Assembly (NCBI GenBank): GCA_038231215.1
Contig: JBBRLS010000017.1
Span: 18,224 to 82,223 of the forward strand
Length of the DNA stretch: 64,000 bases
Direction: 5' to 3'
Origin: Schlegelella_A sp038231215
Lineage (GTDB): Bacteria; Pseudomonadota; Gammaproteobacteria; Burkholderiales; Burkholderiaceae_C
Below the pieces are notes generated by a model. That model did no database searches, was not told the DNA's origin, and saw only the letters and a list, made by a program, of their open reading frames with translations. How positions within the stretch are numbered: the stretch's first letter is position 1; each line of letters begins with the position of its first letter. Made by a program: the position numbers and the translations under genes. Below are positions 8,616 to 16,907 of this stretch, piece by piece.

Positions 8616-9230
8616 ATGTCCGGATCGTCCAGGTTCATCCAGATCGCGATCTTCGTCGGCGTCGTTGCCGCGATGGCGGGCGGCTCGTACCGCTACATGC
8701 ACAGGCTCACCGGCGACTTCGATGAGCCCGACGGCGAGCCCGACTTCCCGACCGTCGTCGCGGCGACGCGCGCCGCCAATCCGACGCTGACTTTCGAGCC
8801 GGGAAGCGAGCGCAGCCCGGCGTTCTTCTGGGTCAGGGAGCGCGCCTCCGGCCGCCAGGTGCAGGTGCCGAGCGGCGAACTGCAGGGCGCGAAGATCCGC
8901 TTCGTCGACTGCGCGCTCGGCGATATCGTGCCATCGCTGCTCTATCCGAACCGCACCGAGACGATCTGCTTCGAGTTGCGCAACGACAAGCACGCCATGT
9001 CGGCGTACTTCTTTCGCTCGAACGACGATCTCGAGCATCTGCTGACGTTCTACGAATTGAACGTCACGCCGGAGTACCGCATCGGCCTCTACAAGAACCG
9101 CAAGGAACAGCTCGTGACGCGCACGCGGAAGAAGGAGTTCACGAAGGAGTTCATCGTCTCGTACATGCTCTGGTCGGGCGGTGGCTTCGTCGGCTGGCGT
9201 GAAGAAAAGGCCGCTGCATCGACGCCTTAA
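8616..9230 (+). CDS. Hypothetical membrane-anchored protein
   Basis: A 204-residue protein starting at the ATG at 8616. One N-terminal hydrophobic helix (FIQIAIFVGVVAAMAGGSY, about 7-25) would anchor it with the rest outside the cytoplasm or serve as an uncleaved signal. The remainder is polar, rich in charged residues, with two Cys (FVDCALGD, ETICFEL). It carries no motif I know. The open frame continues upstream but that part is antisense to the 8037-8540 gene. It stands alone between a convergent pair and a decayed segment. Confidence 0.62.
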   Translation: MSGSSRFIQIAIFVGVVAAMAGGSYRYMHRLTGDFDEPDGEPDFPTVVAATRAANPTLTFEPGSERSPAFFWVRERASGRQVQVPSGELQGAKIRFVDCALGDIVPSLLYPNRTETICFELRNDKHAMSAYFFRSNDDLEHLLTFYELNVTPEYRIGLYKNRKEQLVTRTRKKEFTKEFIVSYMLWSGGGFVGWREEKAAASTP

Positions 9231-9328
9231 CATCGGGCCCGATCCCTGGAGCCCGGACCTTGAGCGAGAGCCCTGGCCGTCGGCGCAGCCTGGTGGTTTC
9301 TCGGTGCGCGGCCGATCGCGGTGCAGGC

Positions 9329-9511
9329 GAGCGGCCGCGGCGAGCTGCTCGGGTCATCGACGCGATCCTGGCCGATCCAGCGTGGAAGGATCGGATGGCG
9401 ACCGACAGCCAGGGGCCTCGCGTGGGTGCGCTTGGACACTCGGCGGGCGGCTGCACGGTGCTGGCGTTGGCGGGAGCCAGGCCTGATTTGTCCCGGATGA
9501 GGCGGCGCTGC
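9329..9511 (+). pseudogene. Fragment of a dienelactone-hydrolase-type gene
   Basis: About 60 codons in one frame encode the centre of an alpha/beta hydrolase: ARVIDAILADPAWKDR followed by RVGALGHSAGGCTVLALAGA. The GHSAGG nucleophile elbow and the preceding VIDAIL/DPAW helix are characteristic of secreted dienelactone-hydrolase-like proteins. No start, oxyanion region, acidic residue or catalytic His of such an enzyme is present on either side in any frame, and the sequence after position 9511 loses resemblance. It is therefore read as a remnant of a deleted gene, between two unrelated orphan genes. Confidence 0.6.
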
Positions 9512-9560
9512 CAGGCCGAAGCATCCGAAGCCCCGATCTACCGTCGTCCCCGACCGGCGA

Positions 9561-9977
9561 CTACAACGTACCCTGCCTGTAGTTCCCGATGTTCGCCAGA
9601 TGCTTGTTCAATTCCCGCTCGTTCTTTGCATTGTTCTTGACCGCCGCAATATGCTTGTCGAGCAGCGCGAGCATGATCTTGCGTGCGTCCTGGACCTTCT
9701 TGAGGTCGTCTTTTTTCTTGAGGTCCAGGCCGAAAGCATTCTCCGAGATCACGTCGCGAAACTGCTCGATCGCATCCGCGACCTGTTGTGACGCATCGAC
9801 CAACGCCAGAACCTCTTCTTCGAGGCTTTCGCGTGCCTTGACGAAGTCGTCCCACTGCTTGCCTTCGTTTGCCACTGCCTTGTCGATGTTTCCCTTCGGC
9901 TTCGGGATGTCCGCATCCTTGCCCAAGACCTTTTCCGCCGCCGCGACCGCCTTGTCCCAACCCGGCATGTCAGCCAT
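9561..9977 (-). CDS. Hypothetical helical (coiled-coil) protein
   Basis: A 138-residue cytoplasmic protein, Lys/Glu/Ala-rich and predicted by eye to be almost entirely helical (KARESLEEEVLALVDASQQV, DLKKKDDLKKVQDARKIMLA). No signal peptide, membrane segment or catalytic motif is visible and I do not recognise a family. Codon usage is visibly richer in A/T than in the flanking genes, including runs such as AAAAAAGACGAC (minus strand), which suggests a different origin. It lies between a hydrolase fragment and a broken antitoxin gene, so the segment 9.2-10.5 kb looks like a decayed accessory patch. Confidence 0.6.
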   Translation of the reverse strand: MADMPGWDKAVAAAEKVLGKDADIPKPKGNIDKAVANEGKQWDDFVKARESLEEEVLALVDASQQVADAIEQFRDVISENAFGLDLKKKDDLKKVQDARKIMLALLDKHIAAVKNNAKNERELNKHLANIGNYRQGTL

Positions 9978-10109
9978 GACTTTCCCCTTGATCCGGCGCG
10001 AACTTGCGCTCGGGGCACATACGCAAACCCGGACCGGATCCGGACACCCCCGGGGGCGCGTTGCCTGCTACAACCACCATGTCCTAGGAGCGCCCCGCTC
10101 GCGCATCTA

Positions 10110-10500
10110 GTGGCACGAACGAGCTGTCGAGAGCAGGCGCATCCAGGCCGGTGCGAGCGCCAGGTCGCCGAGCAAAGCACGGCGCTCGCTGGCCGGCAAG
10201 GTGTGGCGCAGGCGCTCGGTTGGCGGCGTAGGCGCCGGTGGGTTGCAGGCGCAGCCGGTCCTTGCCGCTCAGCGCCCGGACGACCTCGTCGACGCTGGGC
10301 CACAAGATGCCAAGCATCTCGTCTTCGCGCGGCTTGTCGTGGAGCCCACGCGAGAGGCGGCGCAAGATGCCGCGCTCCACCAGCCGCTGCGAGGCCTTGC
10401 CGATGGCTCCGCGGCTGCCAGCCTTGGTGAACAAGGCAGGCGTGAACACCGTGCCTGGCGTGGCCCGCTGTCTGTAGCCGGCTCTCTTCGCCCGGATCAT
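10110..10500 (-). pseudogene. AbiEi / DUF6088-type antitoxin gene with internal deletion
   Basis: From the ATG at 10500 the reading frame gives a good N-terminal half of an AbiEi-like (type IV antitoxin) or DUF6088 protein: TPGTVFTPALFTKAGSRGAI, RLVERGILRRLSRGLHDKPR and LRLQPTGAYAAN. At about 10230 the similarity stops in this frame. In the next frame, the following 38 codons read as a plausible C-terminus (RLRHTLPASERRALLGDLAL ending near PAWMRLLSTARSCH and a TAG at about 10110). The simplest reading is loss of the middle of the gene plus a frame change. No AbiEii-type toxin gene is adjacent. The ATG overlaps the stop of the neighbouring dehydrogenase gene. Confidence 0.62.
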
Positions 10501-11531
10501 TCGAAATCGAGCAGCACCTTCATCGCCTGCGAGCGATCCGCGGCCAGCGCGAACGCGCGGCCCGCGTCACGATACGACAGCGTCGCCGAGATCAGCGGCT
10601 TGACGTCGACCCGCTTCTTGTTGAGCAGGTCGACCGCCATCGCGAATTCCTCGTGGAAGCGAAAGGCGCCGCGCAGATCGAACTCCTTGGCGACGATGGT
10701 GTTGACGGGCAGCGTCATCTCGCCGCCCAGGCCGACCTGGACGATGATGCCGCGCGGCCTGAGCGCATCGAAGGCGCCGCGCAGCGCCTGCGCGTTGCCG
10801 CTCGCCTCGAAGAGCACGTCGAACGTGCCCTTGTCGGCGCCGAAGGCGGCCAACGCATCAGGTCGCTCGGCGACGTTGATCGTCTCGTCGGCGCCGACCT
10901 TCATCGCCGTGCGCAGCGCAAACGCGCCGACGTCGGTGACGACGATGCGCGTCGCTCCGGCCCGCCGCGCGGCGATGACGATGAGCGCGCCGATCGGCCC
11001 GCAGCCGGTGACGAGCACGCTCTTGCCGAGCAGCGAGCCGGCGCGGCGCACCGCGTGCAGCGCCACCGAGAGCGGCTCGGCCAGCGCACCCTCGGCATCG
11101 CTCAGCGAATCGGCGAGCCGATGCGCCTGCGCGGACTCTATGACGATCTGCTGGCGAAATGCGCCTTGCACATGCGGCGTGCGCATCGCGCTGCCGTAGT
11201 AGCGCATGTCGAGGCAATGGTTCTGCAAGCCTTCCTGGCAATAGCGGCAGCGGCCGCACGGCCGGCTCGGGCTGATGGCGACGCGATCGCCGATCGCGAA
11301 TCCTGTGACGCCGTCGCCCATCGCCTCGATCGTGCCGGCGATCTCGTGGCCGAGCACCATCGGTTCCTTGACCCGCACCGTGCCGAAGCCGCCGTGCTGC
11401 CAGTAGTGCAGGTCCGACCCGCAGATGCCGCCGAAGCGCACGCGCGCCTGGAGTTGGCCGGCTCCAAGCGCCGGTGTCTCGACCTGCTCGACGCGCAGAT
11501 CGCCTGCCGCGTGAATGACCAGTGCGTCCAT
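10497..11531 (-). CDS. Zinc-dependent alcohol dehydrogenase, L-idonate 5-dehydrogenase type
   Basis: A 344-residue medium-chain dehydrogenase. Catalytic zinc ligands C37, H62 and E63 are visible (GICGSDLHYWQHGG and LGHEIAG), as are the four structural-zinc cysteines C92, C95, C98 and C106. The Rossmann loop VTGCGPIGALI is near 174. The block QHGGFGTVRVKEPMVLGHE closely resembles L-idonate 5-dehydrogenases, which oxidise L-idonate to 5-ketogluconate with NAD(P); sorbitol-dehydrogenase-like activity is the main alternative. A purine-rich leader (GAAGGGAA) precedes the ATG at 11531. No gluconate transport or kinase gene is nearby, so the pathway assignment is family-based only. Confidence 0.82.
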   Translation of the reverse strand: MDALVIHAAGDLRVEQVETPALGAGQLQARVRFGGICGSDLHYWQHGGFGTVRVKEPMVLGHEIAGTIEAMGDGVTGFAIGDRVAISPSRPCGRCRYCQEGLQNHCLDMRYYGSAMRTPHVQGAFRQQIVIESAQAHRLADSLSDAEGALAEPLSVALHAVRRAGSLLGKSVLVTGCGPIGALIVIAARRAGATRIVVTDVGAFALRTAMKVGADETINVAERPDALAAFGADKGTFDVLFEASGNAQALRGAFDALRPRGIIVQVGLGGEMTLPVNTIVAKEFDLRGAFRFHEEFAMAVDLLNKKRVDVKPLISATLSYRDAGRAFALAADRSQAMKVLLDFE

Positions 11532-11608
11532 CGTGTTCCCTTCCCCGCAACCGGACGTTCGCGGCTGCGACAGTGCATGATGACCGATCCACCCGCGGAG
11601 AAAACGCC

Positions 11609-12229
11609 ATGATCGTCGTCCACCATCTCAACGAATCGCGCTCGCAGCGCGTGCTCTGGCTGCTCGAGGAGCTGGGCGTGCCCTACGACATCCGCTTCTA
11701 CCAGCGCGACCTCAAGACACGGCTCGCGCCCGAGACGCTGAAGGCGATCCATCCGCTCGGCAAGTCGCCCGTGCTCGAGGACGACGGCAAGATCTTGATC
11801 GAGTCGGGCGCGATCATCGACTACCTGATCCGCAAGCACGGCGGCGGGCAACTGCGGCCCGCCGAAGGCGCGCCGGACTTCGAGGCCTATCAACAGTGGC
11901 TGCACTACGCCGAAGGCTCTGCCATGCTGCCGCTGCTGCTCAAGCTCTACGTCTCGCGCCTCGGCGAGGCGGGCGCGCCGCTCAAGCCGCGCATCGACAG
12001 CGAGATCGCCAACCACCTCGGCTTCGTCGACCGCTCGCTCGAAGGCCGCGAGTGGCTGCTGGGGGATGCGCTCACGGGCGCCGACGTGCAGATGAGTTTC
12101 GTCGGCGAAGCCGCGCGCGGCCTTCGCGCCGGCTATCCGAACATCGACGCCTGGGTGCGCCGCTTCCAGCAGAGGCCGGCGTATCGACGCGCGCTGGAGC
12201 GCGGTGGGCCCTATTCGATGGCCGACTGA
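11609..12229 (+). CDS. Glutathione S-transferase family protein
   Basis: A 206-residue cytosolic GST. Residues 1-80 show the thioredoxin-like domain with NESRSQRVLWLLEELGVPYD (8-27), the cis-Pro region HPLGKSPVLEDDG and the Glu-Ser glutathione site IESGAIIDYL. Residues 90-206 form the helical C-terminal domain with GREWLLGDALTGADVQMSF. Such enzymes conjugate or reduce electrophiles with glutathione; the particular substrate is unknown. GGAG lies 8 bases before the ATG at 11609. The gene is divergent from the idonate-type dehydrogenase. Confidence 0.88.
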   Translation: MIVVHHLNESRSQRVLWLLEELGVPYDIRFYQRDLKTRLAPETLKAIHPLGKSPVLEDDGKILIESGAIIDYLIRKHGGGQLRPAEGAPDFEAYQQWLHYAEGSAMLPLLLKLYVSRLGEAGAPLKPRIDSEIANHLGFVDRSLEGREWLLGDALTGADVQMSFVGEAARGLRAGYPNIDAWVRRFQQRPAYRRALERGGPYSMAD

Positions 12230-12267
12230 GGACGATGTCGGCCTCGATGGCCTTTTGCATCTCCCCG

Positions 12268-12337
12268 TCGGATCCCACGTCCCCTCGACGACCTGGATGC
12301 GGCCACCGGCGGCGAGAAACGCGCCGCGAGGCGGCAA
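12268..12337 (-). pseudogene. Possible remnant of a DUF1330 gene
   Basis: About 23 codons on the minus strand read FLAAGGRIQVVEGTWDP, which resembles the conserved core of DUF1330 proteins (gly-gly, then VLEG-x-W-x-P). Nothing before or after continues the family in the same frame. A neighbouring frame downstream gives GEMQKAIEADIVL, which may or may not belong to it. An intact DUF1330-type gene lies just upstream on the same strand (12644-13069), so a decayed tandem copy is plausible. The call rests on a very short match. Confidence 0.35.
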
Positions 12338-12474
12338 CTCGGAGGACCCTCGACGGGTGTCGGCTGTAGCCAGTTATCGACCGTTCAGCCGACTGCGCTT
12401 GCCGTCTCCAGTCGACCCGGAGCGGTCCGACCGGCGGGCAAGTTCAAGTCTAGGAAGCTGACGTTCACCAGTCA

Positions 12475-12529
12475 CGCGGCGATCACGTCTTGGCGCACCC
12501 CAGTCTGCGGCCAAGGCTTGATCGCCGCG
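12475..12529. repeat. Long imperfect inverted repeat (stem about 20 bp, 15-base loop)
   Basis: The left arm GCGGCGATCACGTCTTGGC (12476-12494) is the reverse complement of the right arm GCCAAGGCTTGATCGCCGC (12510-12528) apart from two mismatches, and the pairing extends by one base at the outer ends. It sits in the 414-base stretch 12230-12643, which otherwise contains only the possible DUF1330 remnant and no gene I can support. There is no T-run on either side, so it is not a typical intrinsic terminator, although it lies between two genes that converge on it. Confidence 0.6.
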
Positions 12530-12643
12530 CCCTTGGTCGACCGATCATCACGCATTCAGACGGCAAATCGCGTCCTCCGGGGACAACGTGTCCAGGCGTG
12601 AGGCTCAGGCACTGCCACGCCTCCTTGTCCGCAGGCCGAGTCG

Positions 12644-13069
12644 TCAGCCCCGCATCTGCAAGAGGATGGTGCGCTCGAGGCCCGCGTAGCGATGGACTAG
12701 TGCCTCGCGATACGCGGCGTTGACCATCATCGCGAGGAAGTGCTGGCGGCTCGGGTAGCGGACCAGCAGGCACTTGTCCCAGTCCTGGCTGGCATCGCCG
12801 ATGAAGGGTCTGTCGATCTTCCCTTCCCACACCACCTCGGCACGGCTCACGTCGCCCACGGTTTCCACGAACGCCGTCTGGTACCTGCGGTAGGCCTCGG
12901 CACCCGAGCAGGGCGGGTGGGGAGACCCTGCGGGGTAGTTCGCTTGCTCGCGGAACTTCAGAAGATTGAGCATCACCACCGGGCCGTCGGGGCCGGCATC
13001 ACGCAATGCGCGCACCTGATCGGCCGTGGGGTCGATGGACGGATCGAAATTGGCGGGACGGAGGGTCAT
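12644..13069 (-). CDS. DUF1330-like protein
   Basis: A 141-residue small protein of the ferredoxin-like dimeric alpha/beta barrel type. DGPVVMLNLLKFRE near residue 28, the AEAYRRY helix and the closing WDKCLLVRYPSRQHFLAMM block are the pattern of DUF1330/ABM-like proteins, whose biochemical role is not settled. The ATG at 13069 (MTLRPANFDP) is preferred; an ATG at 13102 would add 11 charged residues. Alone on its strand; the intergenic stretch 13070-13328 upstream shows no gene. Confidence 0.72.
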   Translation of the reverse strand: MTLRPANFDPSIDPTADQVRALRDAGPDGPVVMLNLLKFREQANYPAGSPHPPCSGAEAYRRYQTAFVETVGDVSRAEVVWEGKIDRPFIGDASQDWDKCLLVRYPSRQHFLAMMVNAAYREALVHRYAGLERTILLQMRG

Positions 13070-13328
13070 GGGTTCGGCCCTTTCTGATGCCGCGCGGTGC
13101 ATGCGCGAACAGCATTGTCAGCGCAAGCAGGATTGCAGCGATGCTATTGACCCGCCGGTAACCGGCCGGCCGTGAACGACGGCTGATGGCCGGGTCTTGA
13201 CTCACGCTCGCCCGCGGTGAGTGACTGCTGCACTGCATGTAGGAGACACCAGCCAAGCGAGTCAACCCTTCACTGCCGCATCCCGGGACAGGCCGATTCA
13301 TAAGTACAGTTGGTTCAGGCGCATCACG

Positions 13329-14057
13329 CTAGCGCGCGACGAACGCTTCGTAAGCACCGCTGGCGGCGAACAGCGCTGCGATGATCGCCGCGTGGGCGAT
13401 GGCCGCGGCCAGCATGCCGCGCAGCCACGACGAGGGCCGCGGCCCGTCGTAGAACTGCGAAGCCGCCCAACCGAAGTAGACGTACCAGGCCGCCCAGAAC
13501 GAATAGAAGAGCACCGGCCCCGGCGCGGTCGAGGTCGCGAGCGCCAGCGGTGCGCTGAGCCCCACGAACACGGCGCGCACGCTGAGCGCGTAGGCGGCAA
13601 GCACCATGTGCTCGGGCAAGGTCAGCCGGGCGCCGCGGAACAGGACAGCGCAGGCACCGCCGAGCATCGGCAACTGCACGAGCAGCAGGATGTTGAAGTG
13701 GCGCTGCAGAAAATCGGTGGGCGTCGCCGGCAGGCCGTCTTGCGACAGCACCTGGAAGCCCGAGGCGTTGATCGCCAGCGCGGTCAGGCCGACCAGCACG
13801 ACCAGCGTGGCGAACGGCCCGTAGTGACGCTTTCGCTTGCCTTCGACGTACGCGCGCGCCACGCCGCCTGGCCGCATCAGCAGGGCCCGGGCAAACGCCA
13901 GCGGGCCACGTTCGACGTCGACGAACTTCTGGAACAGGTCGCGCGCGACGTCGCGGAACGACAGGCGTGCCGTGTCCGTCCGCTGCGTGCAGTGCGGGCA
14001 GAAGCGGGCCGAGTCGGCGAGCGTCGCGTCGCAGTTCAGGCAGCGGCGTGACGACAC
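13329..14057 (-). CDS. DUF3667 family membrane protein with N-terminal zinc ribbon
   Basis: A 242-residue protein. The N-terminus carries a zinc ribbon, CLNCDATLADSARFCPHC (two CxxC pairs), followed by an amphipathic RDLFQKFVDVERG stretch and a LLMRPGGVARAYVEGKRKRH segment typical of DUF3667 proteins. Four or five membrane helices follow (for example GPFATLVVLVGLTALAI and FYSFWAAWYVYFGWA). A GTG at 14057 is chosen because GAAGG lies 5 bases upstream and it falls 8 bases after the preceding stop; the frame upstream of it is shadow of the hydrolase gene. It is the last gene of the oxylipin-like minus-strand run. Its role is unknown. Confidence 0.72.
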   Translation of the reverse strand: MSSRRCLNCDATLADSARFCPHCTQRTDTARLSFRDVARDLFQKFVDVERGPLAFARALLMRPGGVARAYVEGKRKRHYGPFATLVVLVGLTALAINASGFQVLSQDGLPATPTDFLQRHFNILLLVQLPMLGGACAVLFRGARLTLPEHMVLAAYALSVRAVFVGLSAPLALATSTAPGPVLFYSFWAAWYVYFGWAASQFYDGPRPSSWLRGMLAAAIAHAAIIAALFAASGAYEAFVAR

Positions 14058-14065
14058 GTCTGCCT

Positions 14066-15244
14066 TCAGAACCCGAGCGCTCGATACGCCTGCCGCTTGA
14101 ACTCGATGGCGTAGGGGTTGCCGAAGCCGAACCAGCGCTGCGTCATGAGCACGGCGGCGATGCCGATGCGCGGGTTCATCCACCAGATCGTTCCGGCCAG
14201 GCCGCCCCAACCGACTTCGCCCACCGCCTCGTCCGGACTGCCCATGACCGGACCGGTGTTGAGCGCGGAGCCGAGCGCGAAGCCGCGGTTCGGATCGCGC
14301 GGAACGTTCGGGAACTGGACGCACAGGCCGGGCGGAAGCTGGCTGCGCCACATCAGGTCGATGGTCTCGGGCTTGAGCAGCGTCGGGCCGCCGGGGATCA
14401 AGCCTTGCAGCAGTCGAACGTTGTCGCCCAGGGTCGAGACGAGGCCACCGCCACCCGATTCGCGCGGCATCTTCATCAGGTAGGCCCTGGGGTAGGGCTT
14501 GTCGTCGGCACGGAGCAGGCCGGGCTGCGTCGGGTCCATCAGGTTCACGCCGACGTAGAGCGTGGTGAGGCGATCGCGCTTGGCCTCGGGCACCCAGAAA
14601 TCGGTGTCGACCATGCCCAGCGGCTCGAAGATGCGGCGTCGCAGCACCTCGCCGAACGACGCGCCGGAGACCACTTCGACGAGACGCCCGAGCACGTCGG
14701 TCGCCACCGAATATTCCCATTGCGTGCCGGGATGAAACGAGAGCGGCAGGCCGGCCAGCACGGTCGTCATCTCGGCGAGCGTCTTGAGCGGGCTGCCGAC
14801 GGCGCGCTCGTTGTAGGCCGCGAACTGCACAGTCCCCGGGTCGAAGACGCCATACGACAGGCCCGACGTGTGCGTCATCAGGTGGCGGATCGTGATCGGC
14901 GACTTCGCCGGCTCGGTGTCGTCGATGCGTGTCGCACCCGGGCGCAGCACCTGCAAGCCGCCGAGCTCGGGGAGGTAGGCCTCGATCGGATCGTCGAGGG
15001 CGATGCGCCCCTCTTCCAGCAACAGCATGACGGCGCAGGAAGTGACGAGCTTGGTGCTCGAGAAGATGCGGTGGATGTGATCCTCGCGCAGCGCCGTGCC
15101 GGCTTCCTTGTCGGCAAAGCCGCAGCAGAAGCGGTCGACGACCTCGCGCCCACGCAAGAGCGCCGTCGAGACGCCGGGGAGGAACTGGCCGTCGACCTGC
15201 GCACGCATCGCCGCATGCAGGGCATCGAATTGCGGATGGGCCAT
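14066..15244 (-). CDS. Serine hydrolase of the beta-lactamase/EstB family
   Basis: A 392-residue class-C-beta-lactamase-fold hydrolase. The catalytic S62-x-x-K65 (FSSTK) and the Tyr motif Y178-S-V (WEYSVATD) are in place, and the C-terminal GWGGLAGTIWW block takes the position of the KTG-like strand. There is no signal peptide, which points to an esterase, lactonase or transesterase of the EstB/LovD type acting in the cytoplasm and not to a periplasmic antibiotic resistance enzyme. It lies 49 bases downstream of the di-haem cytochrome gene in the same unit and could hydrolyse or transfer an ester or lactone product of the oxidative enzymes; that role is inference. Confidence 0.82.
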   Translation of the reverse strand: MAHPQFDALHAAMRAQVDGQFLPGVSTALLRGREVVDRFCCGFADKEAGTALREDHIHRIFSSTKLVTSCAVMLLLEEGRIALDDPIEAYLPELGGLQVLRPGATRIDDTEPAKSPITIRHLMTHTSGLSYGVFDPGTVQFAAYNERAVGSPLKTLAEMTTVLAGLPLSFHPGTQWEYSVATDVLGRLVEVVSGASFGEVLRRRIFEPLGMVDTDFWVPEAKRDRLTTLYVGVNLMDPTQPGLLRADDKPYPRAYLMKMPRESGGGGLVSTLGDNVRLLQGLIPGGPTLLKPETIDLMWRSQLPPGLCVQFPNVPRDPNRGFALGSALNTGPVMGSPDEAVGEVGWGGLAGTIWWMNPRIGIAAVLMTQRWFGFGNPYAIEFKRQAYRALGF

Positions 15245-15293
15245 GGGAATCGCCGCTTCGGAAGTGAGGGGTGGGACGGGCGGCGGGCCGCGC

Positions 15294-16907
15294 CTACAAG
15301 GTCTTCAGGAACTCGATCAGCGCGTCCTTGTCGGCATCGCTCAGCGTGGTGCCGTACAGGTGGCCCTTGTTGCTGTTGCCGCTGACCAGCGTGTTGTAGC
15401 GAAAGCCGCCGGGGCAGAGATCGCGGCCGTTGGCGCCGGGCTCGGTCGCCGAGACGAAGCCGAGGTCCTTCCAGTCGTAGACCTCGCCGCCGCGGCAGAA
15501 GCGCTTCGGCCGCTCGGCGGGCGGCCTGAGCAGGTCGCGCATCGTCGGCACCGAGCCGTTGTGCAGGTAGGGCGCACGCAGCCAGAGTCCGTCGAGCGGC
15601 GTGTTGACGTAGCCGTCCTGCAGGCGGAAGTTGCGCAGCTTCCAGCGGTCGGTGCCGAGCTGGTTCAGGGCGTCGGCGAGCTGCGGCGTGAACTCCTCGA
15701 TCCGGGTCGGGTCGGTGCCTAGGTCGGCGATCGGCTCGACTCGGCCGATCCGGTCGCCCTGCGCCGCGTGGCAGCGGCCGCACTGGTCGCCGAAGACCGT
15801 CGCGCCGTGCGCCGCCAGCGCGGTGTCGATCGGCACCTGGCCCTGGTCGATCAGCTTCTGCGGAAAGCGGTCGGCGTAGCGTGGCGGCAGCAGGCCGACG
15901 ATCCAGTCGGTGACGCGGGTCAGCCGGTCGAAGTCGAGGTAGTCGATGCGCGTGCCGATCAGCGACAGCGCCGAGACGATGTTTCGCTCCTGCAGCACGT
16001 CGGTGTTGCCGTCCCAGTGCATGCGCATGCCCTCGCGCGCCTTCTGGTTCCAGAGCGACGGAAAGTCGACCGCGCCGGGGATGCGGTCGTGCTGCGCCGG
16101 ATGCACGAAGGTCCGCTTGTACAGGGCCCAGGTGTCGACGCGGCCGGGCCCGAACGGCGACAGGTGGTCGGGGTTGCGCGGATTGATGAAGTCGAAGTCG
16201 TTTTTCTCGAGCCACTTCAGGTAGCGCGGCAGGAGCGGGATCACGGCGTAGCGGTAGAGCAGGCGCTGCACCCACGGCAGCGTCGCGTTCTGGCGCGCCA
16301 GCTCGCGGTCGATCGCCGGCATCAGGGTGTCGGCATCGAAGCGCGGGTCGGTCAGCGCCGCGAACAGGAACAGGAAGTACTTCTCGATGTCGACCGCGTT
16401 GCCGGTGCCGCCGAGCACGACCTGCCGCGGCGCGTGTTCGTCGGCCTTCAGCGTGCCGAGATGGCAGAACGAGCAGTTCATGCCGACGAAGTCCATGCCG
16501 AAGACGCGCCGGCGCGAAAAGCCGATCGGCCGGTCGAACGCCGGCTGCCCGGCGACCTGGCCGCTCGGCAACTCGCGCTGCGCTTCGACGACGAGGCCGA
16601 AGGCCTCGAAGCTCGCCTTGTCGTTGTCGGGCGACATCGGCTTGGCCACCAGGGCGCCGGGCGCAAACACCTCGGGCAGCACCTTCCACAGCCAGTAAGG
16701 GAGCGGCGCTTGCGCAAGCGGGTGGTCCGAGCCGATCGAGCCGTACTTGAACTGCGCCTCCATGTGGTCGAAGTCCTCGGGCTCGCCGAAGCGATTCGTC
16801 CAGAGCCAGGCCAGGCCGAACGCGATCGCCAGAAGCAGGACGATGCCGACCAGGCGCCAGCGCACGCGGCGCCCTGCCGGCGCGGCTGCGGGAAGGAGGC
16901 TAGGCAT
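15294..16907 (-). CDS. RoxA-like di-haem c-type cytochrome / dioxygenase
   Basis: A 537-residue protein with an N-terminal membrane anchor or uncleaved signal (LVGIVLLLAIAFGLAWLW, 19-36) and two c-haem sites: C145-SF-C148-H149 and C376-GR-C379-H380. The motif LRAPYLHNGSVPTM near 447 is typical of the RoxA / di-haem peroxidase superfamily. Characterised relatives include rubber oxygenase RoxA and the Pseudomonas fatty-acid dioxygenase and diol-synthase cytochromes; this protein is somewhat shorter than RoxA. It would act on the periplasmic side. The ATG at 16907 overlaps the stop of the lipoxygenase-like gene by 8 bases. An oxygenase role is supported by the neighbours; a plain cytochrome c peroxidase is the alternative. 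Confidence 0.8.
   Translation of the reverse strand: MPSLLPAAAPAGRRVRWRLVGIVLLLAIAFGLAWLWTNRFGEPEDFDHMEAQFKYGSIGSDHPLAQAPLPYWLWKVLPEVFAPGALVAKPMSPDNDKASFEAFGLVVEAQRELPSGQVAGQPAFDRPIGFSRRRVFGMDFVGMNCSFCHLGTLKADEHAPRQVVLGGTGNAVDIEKYFLFLFAALTDPRFDADTLMPAIDRELARQNATLPWVQRLLYRYAVIPLLPRYLKWLEKNDFDFINPRNPDHLSPFGPGRVDTWALYKRTFVHPAQHDRIPGAVDFPSLWNQKAREGMRMHWDGNTDVLQERNIVSALSLIGTRIDYLDFDRLTRVTDWIVGLLPPRYADRFPQKLIDQGQVPIDTALAAHGATVFGDQCGRCHAAQGDRIGRVEPIADLGTDPTRIEEFTPQLADALNQLGTDRWKLRNFRLQDGYVNTPLDGLWLRAPYLHNGSVPTMRDLLRPPAERPKRFCRGGEVYDWKDLGFVSATEPGANGRDLCPGGFRYNTLVSGNSNKGHLYGTTLSDADKDALIEFLKTL

Noticed and set aside
13298..14720. Apparent fusion of a serine-hydrolase segment with the DUF3667 protein
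   Set aside because: The hydrolase reads in another frame and ends at 14066; the DUF3667 gene has its own GTG and ribosome-binding site at 14057.
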